Below are positions 32,101 through 43,687 of a stretch of 64,000 nucleotides of DNA, in pieces. Origin of the DNA: Anaeramoeba ignava (lineage: Eukaryota; Metamonada; Anaeramoebidae); assembly GCA_028826165.1 (NCBI GenBank), contig JAPDFW010000063.1:1364001-1428000 (forward strand), given 5' to 3'. Every line of letters begins with the position of its first letter. The stretch's first letter is position 1. The notes below the pieces were generated by a model. That model was not told where the DNA came from and did no database searches. It worked only from the letters and a program-made list of their open reading frames with translations. The translations under genes were made by a program, and so were the position numbers.

Positions 32101-35100
32101 AATTAAATTTAAAATCAAATCAAAATCAAAATCAAAATCAAATTTAAAATCAAATCAAATTTAAAATCAAATTCAATTAAATTAAATTTAAAATCAAAAT
32201 CAAATCAAATTTAAATTAAATTTAAAATCAAATCCAATTTAAAATCAAAATCAAATAAAATTCAAAATCAAATTTAAAATAAAATCCAAATCAAATCAAA
32301 TTTAAAATCAAATCAAAATCAAAATCAAAATCAAATTTAAAATCAAATTAAATTAAAATTAAATTAAATCAAATTAAATCAAAATTAAAATCAAAATCAA
32401 ATTAAATTAAATCAAATTAAATTAAATCAAATTAAATAAAATCAAAATCAAAATTAAATTTAAAATCAAATCAAAATCAAATAAAATCAAATCAAAATTA
32501 AAATCAAATAAAATCAAATCAAAATCAAATAAAATCAAATTAAATTTAAAATCAAATTAAATTAAATTTAAAATCAAATTAAATTAAATTTAAAATCAAA
32601 TTAAATTAAATTTAAAATCAAATTAAATTAAATTTAAAATCAAATTAAATTAAATTTAAAATCAAATTAAATCAAATCAAAATCAAAATCAAATTCAAAT
32701 CAAATCAAAATCAAATTCAAATAAAATCAAATTAAATCAAATTAAATTAAATTTAAAATCAAAATCAAATTTAAAATCAAATCAAATTCTAAATCAAATT
32801 CAAATTCAAAATCAAATTCAAATAAAATCAAATTTAAAATCAAATCAAATCAAATCAAATCAAATCAAATCAAATTAATTAAATTAAATTTAAAATCAAA
32901 TCAAATTAATTAAATTAAATTAAATCAAATTCAATCAAAATCAAATCAAATTAAATTAAATTAAATTCCAAATTAAAATCAAATCAAATCCAATTTAAAA
33001 TCAAAATCAAATAAAATTCAAAATCAAATTTAAAATAAAATCCAAATCAAATCAAATTTTAAATCAAATTCAAAATAAAATCCAAATCAAATAAAATCAA
33101 ATCAAATTTAAAATCAAATTAATTAAATCAAATCAAATCAAATTAAATTTAAAATCAAATCCAATTTAAAATCAAATCAAATCAAATCAAATCAAATTCA
33201 AATCAAATTTAAAAAAAAGAAACTGGAGAATGGAAAGAAGCCCAAGCAGAAGGAGAAAAACCACCACCTAGATTTACACATTCAGCAAACCTTGTTGGAA
33301 AAAAACTATTTATTATTGGCGGCAAAACAGCAATGAGTAACCATAATGATGCCTACTATCTCGACTTGGAGGATTTCACATGGAATCTAGTCAACGAACA
33401 TGGCGAGAAATCCATATCACGTGCGCGTCATACAGCAATAACTCTTGATAACAAACACATCATTTATTTTGGAGGAGAAGCTGAATCCAAAAAATTTGAT
33501 TTTTTACACATCATAGATATATCATATTCACAAGGAATTATAAGCAAAAGAAAGCAAAGAGCTCATGAACAAAAATTATACGAGCAACTGTTCCAAAAAG
33601 AACGAGAGGAAATGAAAAAAAGAATATATGAAGATGATTCAAGTACGAATGACACAAGTGATCAATTTAATCCTTCCCAAAATACAGAACCCAGTGATTC
33701 TTTGATAAGTGATTCCGGGGATAGAACCGATGACGAAGATACAGACAGCACAGGCAACTCAGGCTTGTCTATTAAGAACCAAATACAACTAGATACGCAA
33801 ATGCCCAAAAATGAGAAATATGGGATCAAAAAAGAATTTCCTAAAGAAAAGAAAACTATCAAAATGCACAACGTTGCTGCTCAACAACAACCCGTCTTCG
33901 ACTCTTTACTGTCTCAGCTCAGACAATCAATGGACGAGAAAGACAAATCATTGACTTTGACTATGAAACGATTGAAAAAATGGAAACCATCACGTCAAAT
34001 CCATCCACTCCCTAAAAATATCCACAAATCTCGTAGAAACTCGTTCTCACAAAATTTTGAGTCTATTGTCTTTTTTAGATCTTTTCATAATTTTCCTTCT
34101 CGTTCCAGAAAAAGATGGTCACTTCCTTCATGGTTCAGTTCCCAGAATTCAGAAATACACTCCAAAAAATCTTCACAACTTCAATCAACTCTATCCAAAA
34201 AACCCAATATCAAAAAATTTTTTGCAAAAACAAAAACAAAAACAAAAACAACTCCCAAAAATTCGTTAAGAGCAAAAAGTGGATTGAATCATAAATCGCA
34301 ACTCAACTCAAATGGGAAATCTTCTCAAAATCGAAAAATTCACTTAAATCTCAAAATTCCAACGAAAACAAAAAAAAAGGCACTTCCACCACTTCCACCT
34401 AAAAAAACATCACCAAATTCATCAAATCTATCAAATTCTGCACCAAAACCTCTGACAAAAACATATTCACAACAATCACTCCCTAGTTTTGAACAAAAAA
34501 GTTTAAATTTATTTAGTACTCCTTTCACAAAAAAAGTGGAACGTCCTTTTGTTTCTCCAAAAACTTCTTTTGTTCCAAATATAGCAATAAAAACAACAGA
34601 TTCTATCAATATAAAATCACCAAACATTCAAAATTCAGAACAACCCTCTTTGCGTTCACATTCAAAAAAGCTTCCACGACCCAAAAAAGCAGCACCCAAA
34701 TTAACATCAACCCAAAATGAAAATCAAATTCAAAATCAAATTCAAAATCAAAATGAAAATGAAAATGAAAATCAAATTCAAAATCAAATTCAAAATGAAA
34801 ATGAAAATGAAAATGAAAATGAAAATCAAATTCAAAATGAAAATCAAAATCAAAATGAAATTCAAAATCAAAATCAAAATCAAAATCAAAATCAAAATCA
34901 AAATGAAATTCAAAATCAAAATCAAAATGAAATTCAAAATCAAAATCAAAATGAAAATCAAATTCAAAATCAAATTCAAGATCAAATTAAAAATCAAATT
35001 CCAATTCAAAATCAAATTCAAAATCAAATTAAAAATCAAATTCAAAATCAAATTCCAAATCAATCAAAAAGCCTTTCTTTACCTCAAAATACAGGACAAA

Positions 35101-35684
35101 ATATTGCTCATTCAGCACCATCTGTCCGTAAAACAAGAAGAAGAGCCCAATTAGTTTCCAAGCTCTCGAAATATCAAACACTCGATAGATCTGAATTAAG
35201 AAAAAATTTTCCTCAATTCCAAAAAAATAACAAAACTCAAAATGAAAGCGCAAATCCAATTCAAACTCAAAATAAAAATCATCTTAAACAAAAGCTCCAA
35301 TTTGATCAAACCAATCCAAAAGATGAGAAAAAAAAACTAAATCCAAATAGGTTAAATCAATTTGAAAAGAATTTGCAACAATTTGAGAAAAATCAAACAT
35401 TAATTTCAACGACTCAAGATCCAAAAAAAAATCAAAATTTGATTTCAAAAAAAGAAAATGAGCAAAACCAAAATGAACAATATTTAAATGTTTCTCAAAG
35501 TAATGAAAAAAAACCACCTGAAAGACCTTTAAAAAAGCCTCCTCAAAAGCCTTTACAACAACCTCCTCAAAAACCTTTACAAAATTTATATGAAAATTTA
35601 CCTCCAAAACTCCCACCAAGACCAACTAAATCTAAGAGGAATTTAATTTCAAGAGAACTTCCAAAACCTCCTCAACAAAAATAA
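29178..35684 (+). CDS. RhoGEF: IQ-DH-PH-Kelch with proline-rich tail
   Basis: Seven exons (29178-29382, 29460-29929, 30021-30189, 30280-30597, 30663-30968, 31079-31390, 33220-35684) sum to 1414 residues. After an Asn-Glu run comes an IQ motif (AIEIQRVFRGFLSRKR, about 44-62), a calmodulin-binding signature. The DH domain (about 70-280) has ISELIATEESYLQHL, ITPVQRIPRYVLLF and YLHFSNALTKVKEVAEEVN; it should exchange nucleotide on a Rho/Rac GTPase. The PH domain (about 283-390) ends in a FHETEKYL helix. Six Kelch repeats (about 390-700) are marked by YIFGGE, FVFGGS, WIFGGR, VLFGGA, FIIGGK and IYFGGE. A charged coiled coil (KRKQRAHEQKLYEQLFQKER), a Ser/Lys-rich region, a Gln-Asn-Ile repeat and a tail with LPPKLPPRP-type SH3 ligands follow. 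It probably couples Ca2+/calmodulin or membrane signals to actin. The exon 4 acceptor is the second of two AGs, chosen by phase. Confidence 0.87.
31391..33219 (+). repeat. 1.8-kb RhoGEF intron of AAATC/AAATT pentamer-hexamer repeats
   Basis: Built from irregular mixtures of AAATC, AAATT and AAAATC words. A 16- to 17-base higher-order unit (AAATTAAATTTAAAATC) is repeated in series near 32540-32670. It splits the Kelch propeller between blades 4 and 5. No coding sequence is visible. Confidence 0.9.
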
Positions 35685-36402
35685 TTTAAATTTTATATCA
35701 TTTTCTTTTTATTTTTCAATTCAATGCAATCCAATTTTCAATTCAATATTCAATTCAATGCAATCCAATATTCAATTTAATCCAATATTCAATTCAATTC
35801 AATTTAATTCAATTCAATATTCAATTCAATATTCAATATTTAATATTCAATTCAATTTAATATTCAATTCAATATTTAATATTCAATTTAATTCAATATC
35901 CAATTCAATTCAATTCAATTCAATTTAATTTAATTCAATTCAATTCAATATTCAATTCAATATTCAATTCAATTCAATTCAATTCAATTCAATTCAATTC
36001 AATTCAATTCAATTCAATTCAATTCAATTCAATATTCAATTTAATATTCAATTCAATATCCAATTTGTTTTTTACACTTTCTTTTTTAAAAAATTACTTA
36101 ATTTTACTTTATGATTAAATTCATTAAATCAAATCAAATTAAAAAAGGAGAATTTTTATATTTTGTTTTATTTTGTTTTATTTTGTTTTTTTTTAAAAAA
36201 GTGGAACAAAGAAAATTTTTCCTTTTTTCCTTTTTTCCTTTTTTTTTTCCACTTTTTTTTTTTTAATTAAAAATGTTTATTTTGCTTTGATAATATTTTA
36301 AAAAAATAAAAATAAAAATAAGTCAATGTTAGAACTGTCGAATTCCAAAAAAAATAAAACAAAAAAAAATTTAAATAAAAAAAAGGAAAAAAAGAATTCA
36401 TT

Positions 36403-36433
<31 letters not shown>

Positions 36434-36442
36434 ATTTTTAAA
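35685..36442. other. Intergenic with AATTC/AATATTC repeats and an inverted AAAAAGTGGAA / TTCCACTTTTT pair
   Basis: 35715-36065 is an ATTCA/ATTCAATA pentamer tract. 36195-36260 holds AAAAAAGTGGAAC and, about 40 bases later, TTTTCCACTTTTT, which could form a hairpin or be paired promoter words. The T/A-rich leader of the Rab gene follows. Confidence 0.6.
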
Positions 36443-39086
36443 ATGAGTTTCGATTACTTATTTAAAGTAATTATTTTTGGTGATTCGGCTGTTGGTAAAA
36501 CATCTTTAATTAACAGATATGTTGTAAATATTTTTTTATTTATTTGCTTTTTGATCCTTTTTTAAAAAAAAACAATTAAAATTTAATTAAAAAAAAAAAT
36601 CAATTAGGATAATACTTTTTTTACTGAAGTTCCTCCAACTTTTGGGGTTGAATTTGTAAGTAAAATTAAAAAAAAAACGAAATTCCATTCTTTTTTTTTT
36701 TTTTATTCTTTTTTTTATTCTTTTTTTTTTTTTTATTCTTTTAAAAAAATTAATAAAAATTTTTAGAAAACCAAAGATCTTCAAAATGAAAGAGAAACAA
36801 CAAGACTTCAATTAGTAATTAAATTAAAAATATAAAATCATAAAAAAAAAATTTTTTTTAATTTAAATTTTTAAATTAATTTTTTAAATGGAATTTTTTT
36901 TTTTCTTTTTTTGCCCACAAAAAAAATAAATAAAATTAAAATAATAAAAAAAAAAGTGGGACACAACTGGACAAAATGATTGTCGTATACCTTTTACTTC
37001 ATCGATTTACAAGTAAATTAAATTAAAAATTAAATTAAAAATTAAATTAAAAATTAAATTAAAAATTTTTTAATTTTTTTTTTCTTTTTAAAAAATAAAC
37101 AAAGAAATGCACATGGAATCTTAATTGTTTTTAGTCTTATAGATGAAAAAAGTATCCAGGAAATTGAATACTTTATTCGAGAAATTGATGACTATTGTAC
37201 TGATAAGATTGAAATTATTCTTGTTGGAAATAAATCAGATCTTCCAAATCAAATTTCAAATGTTGAAGAACTTGTGAAAGTAAACATTTTTATTTCTAAA
37301 ATTTAATTTAAAAATAATATTTAATTCCAAAATAATATTAAATTTAAAAATAATATTTAAATTCAAAAACATTATTTAATTTAAAAATAATATTTAATTC
37401 AAAAATATTATTTAATTTAAAAATAATATTTAATTTAAAAATATTATTTAATTTAAAAATAATATTTAATTTAAAAATAATATTTAATTTAAAAATAATA
37501 TTTAATTCAAAAATAATATTTAATTCAAAAATAATATTTAATTCAAAAATAATATTTAATTCAAAAATAATATTTAATTCAAAAATAATATTTAATTCAA
37601 AAAATATTTAATTTTAAAAAAATAATATTTAATTTAAAAATAATATTTAATTCAAAAATAATATTTAATTCAAAAATAATATTTAATTTAAAAATAATAT
37701 TTAATTTAAAAATAATATTTAATTTAAAAATAATATTTAATTTAAAAATAATATTTAATTTAAAAATAATATTTAATTTAAAAATATTATTTAATTTAAA
37801 AATAATATTTAATTTAAAAATAATATTTAATTTAAAAATAATATTTAATTTAAAAATATTATTTAATTTAAAAAAAATAATATTTAATTTAAAAATAATA
37901 TTTAATTTAAAAATAATATTTAATTTAAAAATAATATTTAATTTAAAAATAATATTTAATTTAAATTTAAAAATAATATTTAATTTAAAAATAATATTTA
38001 ATTTAAAAATAATATTTAATTTAAAAATAATATTTAATTTAACTAAAAATAATATTTAATTTAAAAATAATAATATTTAATTTAAAAATAATATTTAATC
38101 TAAAAATAATATTTAATTCAAAAATAATATTTAATTTAAAAATAATATTTAATTCAAAAACATTATTTAATTTAAAAAAATAATATCTAAATTAAAAATA
38201 ATATTTAATTTAAAAATAATATTTAATTTAAAAATAATTAATTCCAAAATAATTAATTTAAAAATAAATTTATTTAATTTAAAAAAAATAATTTAATTTC
38301 AAAAATAATATTTAATTCCAAAATAATATTTAATTCCAAAATAATATTTAATAATTTAAAAATAATATTTAAATTTAATTTAAAAATAATATTTAATTTA
38401 AAAATAATATTTAATTCAAAAATAATATTTAATTCAAAAATAATATTTAATTCAAAATAATATTTAATTCCAAAAATAATATTTAATTCAAAAAATAATA
38501 TTTAATTCAAAAATAATATTTAATTTAAAAATAATATTTAATTCCAAAAATAATATTTAAAAAATAATATTTAATTCAAAAAATATTTAATTCAAAAAAT
38601 AATATTTAATTTAAAAATAATATTTAATTCAAAAATAATATTTAATTCAAAAATAATATTTAATTTAAAAATAATATTTAATTTAAAAATAATATTTAAT
38701 TTAAAAATAATATTTAATTTAAAAATAATATTTAATTCCAAAATAATATTTAATTCAAAAATAATATTTAAATTCAAAAACATTATTTAATTTAAAAATA
38801 TTATTTAATTTAATAATATTTAAATTCAAAAACATTATTTAATTTAAAAATATTATTCAATTTTTATTAGGAACATGAATTGAGCCATGATTTTAAAATT
38901 TTCAAAACAAGTGCTTTAGATGGATCAAATGTTTCAACTATGTTTGAATATTTAACTGAACAAATGAAATTGAAAAATCCAAAAACTCAAAGAAACATCC
39001 AAAAGCGAACTGATGATGATGATATAATAAAAATAGGAGGAGATAAAGTTCCTGAAATTCATAAAGAAAAAAGAAAATGTTGTTAA
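36443..39086 (+). CDS. Rab-family small GTPase, divergent, six exons
   Basis: Exons 36443-36523, 36608-36655, 36767-36814, 36957-37012, 37105-37279 and 38871-39086 give 207 residues, the normal Rab length. Motifs: P-loop GDSAVGKTS, switch I EVPPTFGVEF (Thr present), WDTTGQN (A to T in DTAGQ, catalytic Gln kept), NKSD and TSALDG. The C-terminal KRKCC is a geranylgeranylation signal, so it acts on membranes in vesicle traffic. Switch II (NDCRIPFTSSIY) departs from the usual ERFRTITSSYYR, so effector binding is probably unusual and I cannot assign a subfamily. The first three coding exons are only 81, 48 and 48 nt, while the fifth intron is a 1.6-kb satellite. Confidence 0.87.
37280..38870 (+). 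repeat. 18-base satellite filling a Rab intron
   Basis: The unit AAAAATAATATTTAATTT is repeated about eighty times, with variants carrying TTCAAA, TTCCAAA or inverted AATATTATTTAATT. Read on the minus strand it gives the hexapeptide period LNIIFK, which is an artefact. The intron ends TTTTTATTAG. Confidence 0.92.
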
Positions 39087-39277
39087 TTTTCTTTGTTTCT
39101 CTTTTGATTTTTCTTTATTTTTCTTTATTTTCTTACTAAAAAAAAAAACTCTTTTTTCCGATTTCCAATTAAAAAGTGAAATAAAAAAAAATTGAATTTG
39201 AAATTTGAAATTGTTTATTTTTGAAAAAGAAAAGTCTATTTGAAAAAAAAAAAAGAAAAAAGAATTTAAAATTTAAA
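39087..39277. other. Tail-to-tail spacer between Rab and UTP7 homologue
   Basis: 190 bases of A/T runs separate two convergent genes; probably overlapping 3' ends. No further signal is seen. Confidence 0.6.
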
Positions 39278-41138
39278 TTAATTTTTACGAAGAAATCTTT
39301 GTAAAGCTGGAAGTGTTTTTGTTTTTTCAACATCTTGTTCTTGAAATTGTTTTTTTTTTCTTTCTTTTGCTTGAATACTTCTTTTTTCATTTGCAATTCT
39401 TCTTTTTTCAATCATTTTTTGTAATTTAAGAGTTTGTTCATCAATAACATTTTTTTGTTTTCTTTTCAATTTACGTTTTAAACGGGTTGTTTGACTTATA
39501 AAAGGACGTTGGTAATTTTGTGTTGGATTATTTGCTTCGAAATTAATTTTATTTTTTTGAAGAGTAATATCTTCTCGCGAATCAGCAACATTGCCAACAA
39601 AATTAGGATCAAGAGTAATCATTTCAGAGGGAACTTTTTCGAGCAGATTTTTTACAGTTTGTTCTGCTCTTTCTTTTCGAGTTGCAAATGGATTATTTTC
39701 ATAAGTATCAATATTGGGTTCACCAGCACCTGGTATAATAAGGCTTTGGAACCCATTAGATAATCCAACACCAAGAACATCTTCGAAAGGAGAAAACATA
39801 AGATTTTCGATGGTATTTGAGTTAAAGTTGTGGGAAAGATATAAAGGAATTAAACGGAATGTAGAATTTTTTTGGTTTTGATTTTGATTTTGATTTAGAT
39901 TTAGATTTTAAATTTTGATTTTGATTTTGATTTAAATTTTGATTTTGATTTTGATTTAAATTTTGATTTAGATTTTGATTTGTATTTTCATTCAAAATCT
40001 CATTCATAATTTCATTTGAAATTTCATTCGAATTCTCATTCACAATCTCCATCTTCTCTTTTTCTGCTTCATTTATCCAATCTTTCCATATTAAAACTTT
40101 ATTTGAAAATCCAGCAGCTAATAAATTAGTCTGACTAATATCCAAAGAAAGTGCTGGAGAATTGATCTTTTTAAAAGAATATAAATAATGGAATTTGCGA
40201 AGATCCCAAATTTTAATTGAATTATCAGTGCCTGAGGTTGCCATATAACGGCCGGTATCATCGATTGCTAAATCCTCGACTCTTCCACGATTAACAAAAA
40301 TTTTAGCGACAGGTTTATGGAGATTAGGGGAGCATAAAGAGACGGTGCCATTTGAATGGCCAAGATGAATAATAGCATTATGTTTATTTTGCTTCATGGC
40401 ATAACAAGGACCTAATTTTGTGGGGATCTCAGCAACAACAGTACCAGTGGAAACATCTTGATATTTAAGATATCCAGAGTTGCCGATGGATGTGAGTAGA
40501 AAATGGTAGGGTAGATACTCGAGTCTGTTTACGTCTTGGTGGTTTCGAAGACAGTGAATTTCGACACCATTCGAGTCGTAAACATAAGTGTATTTTTTTT
40601 GTGCAACAGCAAACATTGCCTCGTTTTGCAGGAACACAACGTCCCGCACTGCCTCTTGCGCTTGCAACTCACATTTCTTTGAGGATCTATACCAATCAAG
40701 AAGCGCAACATGTCCAAGTTTTGAACCCATAAGAAGGTATCGACCTGTTCTGTCGTATTTTATTCTATATGGTCCAAGTTTGGGTAATTCTAACTTGAAA
40801 TTCTTGTGTCGACTTCCAATCTCAATCTGCTCAGCTATTTCCTTTTGTTTTGTTTTGTATGTTTCTTCGTCTTCTTTCTCAGCTTCTATATATCCTGGTG
40901 TTTTTTGTACAAAAAGCTCCATCTTTGCTGAGTTTATTGCTGCTTCGTGAAATAAATCTTCTGAATGCTCAAGTTTTGCTTTCAGTTTTTTGTTTTGAAT
41001 TCTTTTTGTTTTTGTCGCTTTTCCTCGTTCATATTTTTTACTTTTTGTTTCTATTTCTTCATCGATTTGGTTTTGTCTTTCTTTAAGTTCTTTAATTTCT
41101 TTTTGAAGTTTTTTATTTTCGAAAACTTTGAAATTCAT
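39278..41138 (-). CDS. UTP7: UTP7/WDR46 homologue, SSU processome WD40 protein (one frameshift)
   Basis: A scaffold of the U3 snoRNP/SSU processome needed for 18S rRNA maturation in the nucleolus. The N-terminal part is helical and charged (KKLQKEIKELKERQNQIDEE). A WD40 propeller follows: LGPYRIKYDRTGRYLLMGSKLGHVALLDW, RNHQDVNRLEYLPYHFLL, DDTGRYMATSGTDNSIKIWDLR. The C-terminal BING4 domain has FSPFEDVLGVGLSNGFQSLI, PGAGEPNID, NPFATRKERAEQ and PSEMITLDP. Between propeller and BING4 part is a Leu-Asn-Gln insert. The two parts are in different frames; dropping one base from the seven-T run at 39868-39874 (+ strand) joins them as PKNSTFRLIPLYLSHNFN...NLMFSPFED, giving 619 residues with no other change. 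The start was set at 41138 (MNFKVF); the in-frame upstream extension to 41207 is leader sequence. Confidence 0.88.
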
Positions 41139-41288
41139 TTTAAAAGAAAGAAAAATGAAAAATGAAAAATGAAAAATGAAAAATTTTTTTTTAATTTTTT
41201 CTTTCAATTTCTCTTGTTTTTTTTTTTCTCATGTTTTCCAAATTTTCTTGTTATTTCTCTTTTCATTTTTCTCTTTTTTTTTTTTAAA
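41139..41288. promoter_or_regulatory. 150-base divergent promoter with T-rich start elements on both strands
   Basis: Lies head-to-head between the UTP7 homologue (minus) and the small basic-protein gene (plus). The minus-strand side has four tandem AAAAATG words (CATTTTT on the coding strand). The plus side has TTTTCATTTTTCTCTTTTTTTT and then AAAATG. Coordinated expression is possible. Confidence 0.5.
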
Positions 41289-41762
41289 ATGCTTAATCTT
41301 CCAAAAATCTTAAATCAAGGAATTTATTCTAATCATATTAGATCAAAATCTCAAAATCTCATTTTTGATAAAAAATTTCAAGATAAAATCATTTCTTCTG
41401 AATTTATTTCTAGAGATGCTAAAGCGGATTTTACTTACAATTTATTATTGAAAAAAATGCAAATTGAAAAAAACAAAAAAATTCAAGAGAAAATTCTTCT
41501 TAGAATTATTAATTTTAAAATTAAACAAAAACTTTGTTCTTCTTCTTCTTTACTTTTTCATGATCCTCATCAAGATCAAAAAAGAGAAAAAGAAAGAAAA
41601 TTAAAAATTCAAAATTTAAGAAAAGCAGAAAATTTGAAAGAAAGATTAAGATCTCAAAATCAAAATTTAAAAAAAATAAATTTGATCAAAAATAAAATAA
41701 ATTTGATCAAAAAAAAATTAAAAAAAAATAAATTGGACTTTGACTTTGACTTTCACAATTAA
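41289..41762 (+). CDS. Small basic coiled-coil protein, unrecognised
   Basis: 157 residues; I do not recognise the family. It starts MLNLPKILNQGIYSNHIRSK, has a central segment (EFISRDAKADFTYNLLLKK) that looks helical, a Ser run (CSSSSLLFHD), then Lys/Arg/Gln-rich helices and an acidic end (LDFDFDFHN). The high Lys content and head-to-head pairing with a ribosome-biogenesis gene would suit a nucleolar protein, but this is a guess. An upstream in-frame extension to 41169 is poly-Phe encoded by the T-rich leader and was excluded. No introns are needed. Confidence 0.6.
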   Translation: MLNLPKILNQGIYSNHIRSKSQNLIFDKKFQDKIISSEFISRDAKADFTYNLLLKKMQIEKNKKIQEKILLRIINFKIKQKLCSSSSLLFHDPHQDQKREKERKLKIQNLRKAENLKERLRSQNQNLKKINLIKNKINLIKKKLKKNKLDFDFDFHN

Positions 41763-41895
41763 TTGTTTTTTATTGTTCTTTTTTTTTTTTCGTTTTTTGG
41801 GTTTTTTGAATTGTTTTTTCTTTTTCTCGATCAAAAGAAAAAAAAAGAAATGAGAAGAAAAAAATGAAAAGAATTTTTTTAATGAATTTTTTTTT

Positions 41896-43446
41896 TTAAA
41901 GAATTCGTGATTTTCTTATTGCTCGAAACCAACTTTCTTCTTCTCCAAGAAGATCAAACCATAAATAAAAGACCTCTTTTGTTGTTCTTAATTCCAAACA
42001 ATTTGGTTTTTTTGTGACAGATTTATCCACTCTTGTAATTTTAAGAGTTTTATTAAGTCTCATTTGATAAGCTGGTTCTTCCTATTCAATAGAGAAATGA
42101 ATATAAATTTAATTTTGTTTTTGTTTTTGTTTTTGTTTTTGTTTTTGTTTTTGTTTTCTGGCTGATCTCTTTTTCTTTTTTTTTGTTGTTTTTTTTTTTT
42201 TTGATCATTTGATTATTTACAGTTTTTTGATTGAAAAATACAAGAAGCCCGTTCCATAAGCCAATATCATAAGAAGTCCATTTATTTTTCTTCAACAACA
42301 CAAGTTGAAGACCTTTTGCGGGATTTTCTTTGACTTTAACATTGGTTCTAAGAATAACAGGAGTTGCACGAATTGCAGCAAGTTCTTCTTCTGGATCAAT
42401 AATTTGAGTTTCATCCTCTAAAGGTTGATCATTGGCTTGTTCTATGGGACTTGGGCTTAAATGAGGAAGTTGACTGCGATTTGTAAAAGAATGTGATCGC
42501 ACTTCTTTTGTATTTTGAGTGGAAAATTCTGGCACTTCTTTTATTCTAGAAAAAACATTTGATTGAGCTCCTCTTTTTAAAAGAGGAGAACCTTGCATTT
42601 GTTGTTGTTTTAATTCTTGCTCTTTTTGTTGTTGTTGTTTTAATTCTTGTTCTTGTTGTTGTTGATCATATGAGTTCATATCGAATGTTCCATTTTCGAT
42701 ATCAAGTTTATCTTTTTTGAGAAGCTCAATTTCGCTCTCAATCTTTTGAATCTCACTGACTAATTGACTCATTTGTTTCTCATGGTCTTTTTGTTCTTGT
42801 TGGCTCTCTTGATTGAGTTCGCGAACTAATTTCTGCATCTCTAAGATTTGCGAAATGGTTGCATCGTTTCTGCTCATTTCAAGTTTTTTTTGTAAATTTG
42901 CCAGAGTTTCTTTCAGTTGTTCATTTTGAACATGCAAATCTTGGTGATTTTCTTTTTGTGCGTCATATTTTTGTTTGAAAATGGTTGATTGGCTTTGTAA
43001 TTGATGCATTTCTGTTTGCATTTTGTTTAAGGGCTCTTCAGTTTTTTGGATGAGCTCTGCTAAATCATCTCTTTCTTGCTTTAATTTTTGATAAATTTCT
43101 GCAGAATCATCATCTTCTTTCTCTAAAATTTGCTCTTTTTCTAAATCTGGGGCAACATCAAGCTCTGAATAGTTTTCGTTTATATGAAAAAGAAGCTTTG
43201 ATTTCTCTTCAGAAATTGTAGAAAGAAAAGGTGTCAGTCGTTGTAATTCAGAAACAAGTTCTCCAATTACAACATCCTTTTGTTTAATAATCTCTACGAA
43301 TTGTTCAACAACTTGTACTTTTTCTTGAGATAGATTTTCTTCGAATTGCTGTTATGGCAAATGCAAATGATATTTTTAATAAAGTTTTTTTTTTTTAATT
43401 TTTTTTTTTATTAATTTTTCTTTTGGCTTACATCTAAATCAGTCAT
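41896..43446 (-). CDS. Coiled-coil / PH-domain protein
   Basis: Three exons on the minus strand: 43446-43432 (five codons, MTDLD), 43348-42221 and 42081-41896. All junctions are phase 0; total 442 residues. Residues about 10-250 are a long coiled coil (QFEENLSQEKVQVVEQF, then many Gln/Glu heptads), with a Gln-rich stretch near 235-265. After a Ser-rich linker comes a PH domain split by the second intron: RTNVKVKENPAKGLQLVLLK, YDIGLWNGLLVFFNQKT, then EEPAYQMRLNKTLKITRVD. The closing helix has the invariant Trp (EESWFRAIRKSRIL). A membrane- or cytoskeleton-linked scaffold is plausible; no catalytic motif is visible. The 15-nt first exon is supported by GTAAGC and a phase-matched CAG acceptor. 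Confidence 0.78.
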
Positions 43447-43687
43447 GAGAATTTAATAATTAAAAAAAAAGAAAAAAGAAAAACAACACACAAATTAAAA
43501 AAAAAAAACGGAAAATGAAGAAAAAAGGGAAGAAATGAGAAATTTAATGAAAATTAAAACAAAAGAAAAGGAAATAAAAATGAAATGAAGGAATCTAGAA
43601 AAGAAAAAAGTTTTTTCATTTTTTTTTTCATTTTTTTTACTTTTAATTTTACTTTAGATTTTTTTTTTTAAACAGAAAAAATACAAA

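Noticed and set aside
37280-38870. CRISPR-like regular repeats
   Set aside because: The units are contiguous with no unique spacers, vary in sequence, and lie between a GT donor and an AG acceptor of one Rab gene. They are intronic satellites. The same judgement holds for 43929-45958.
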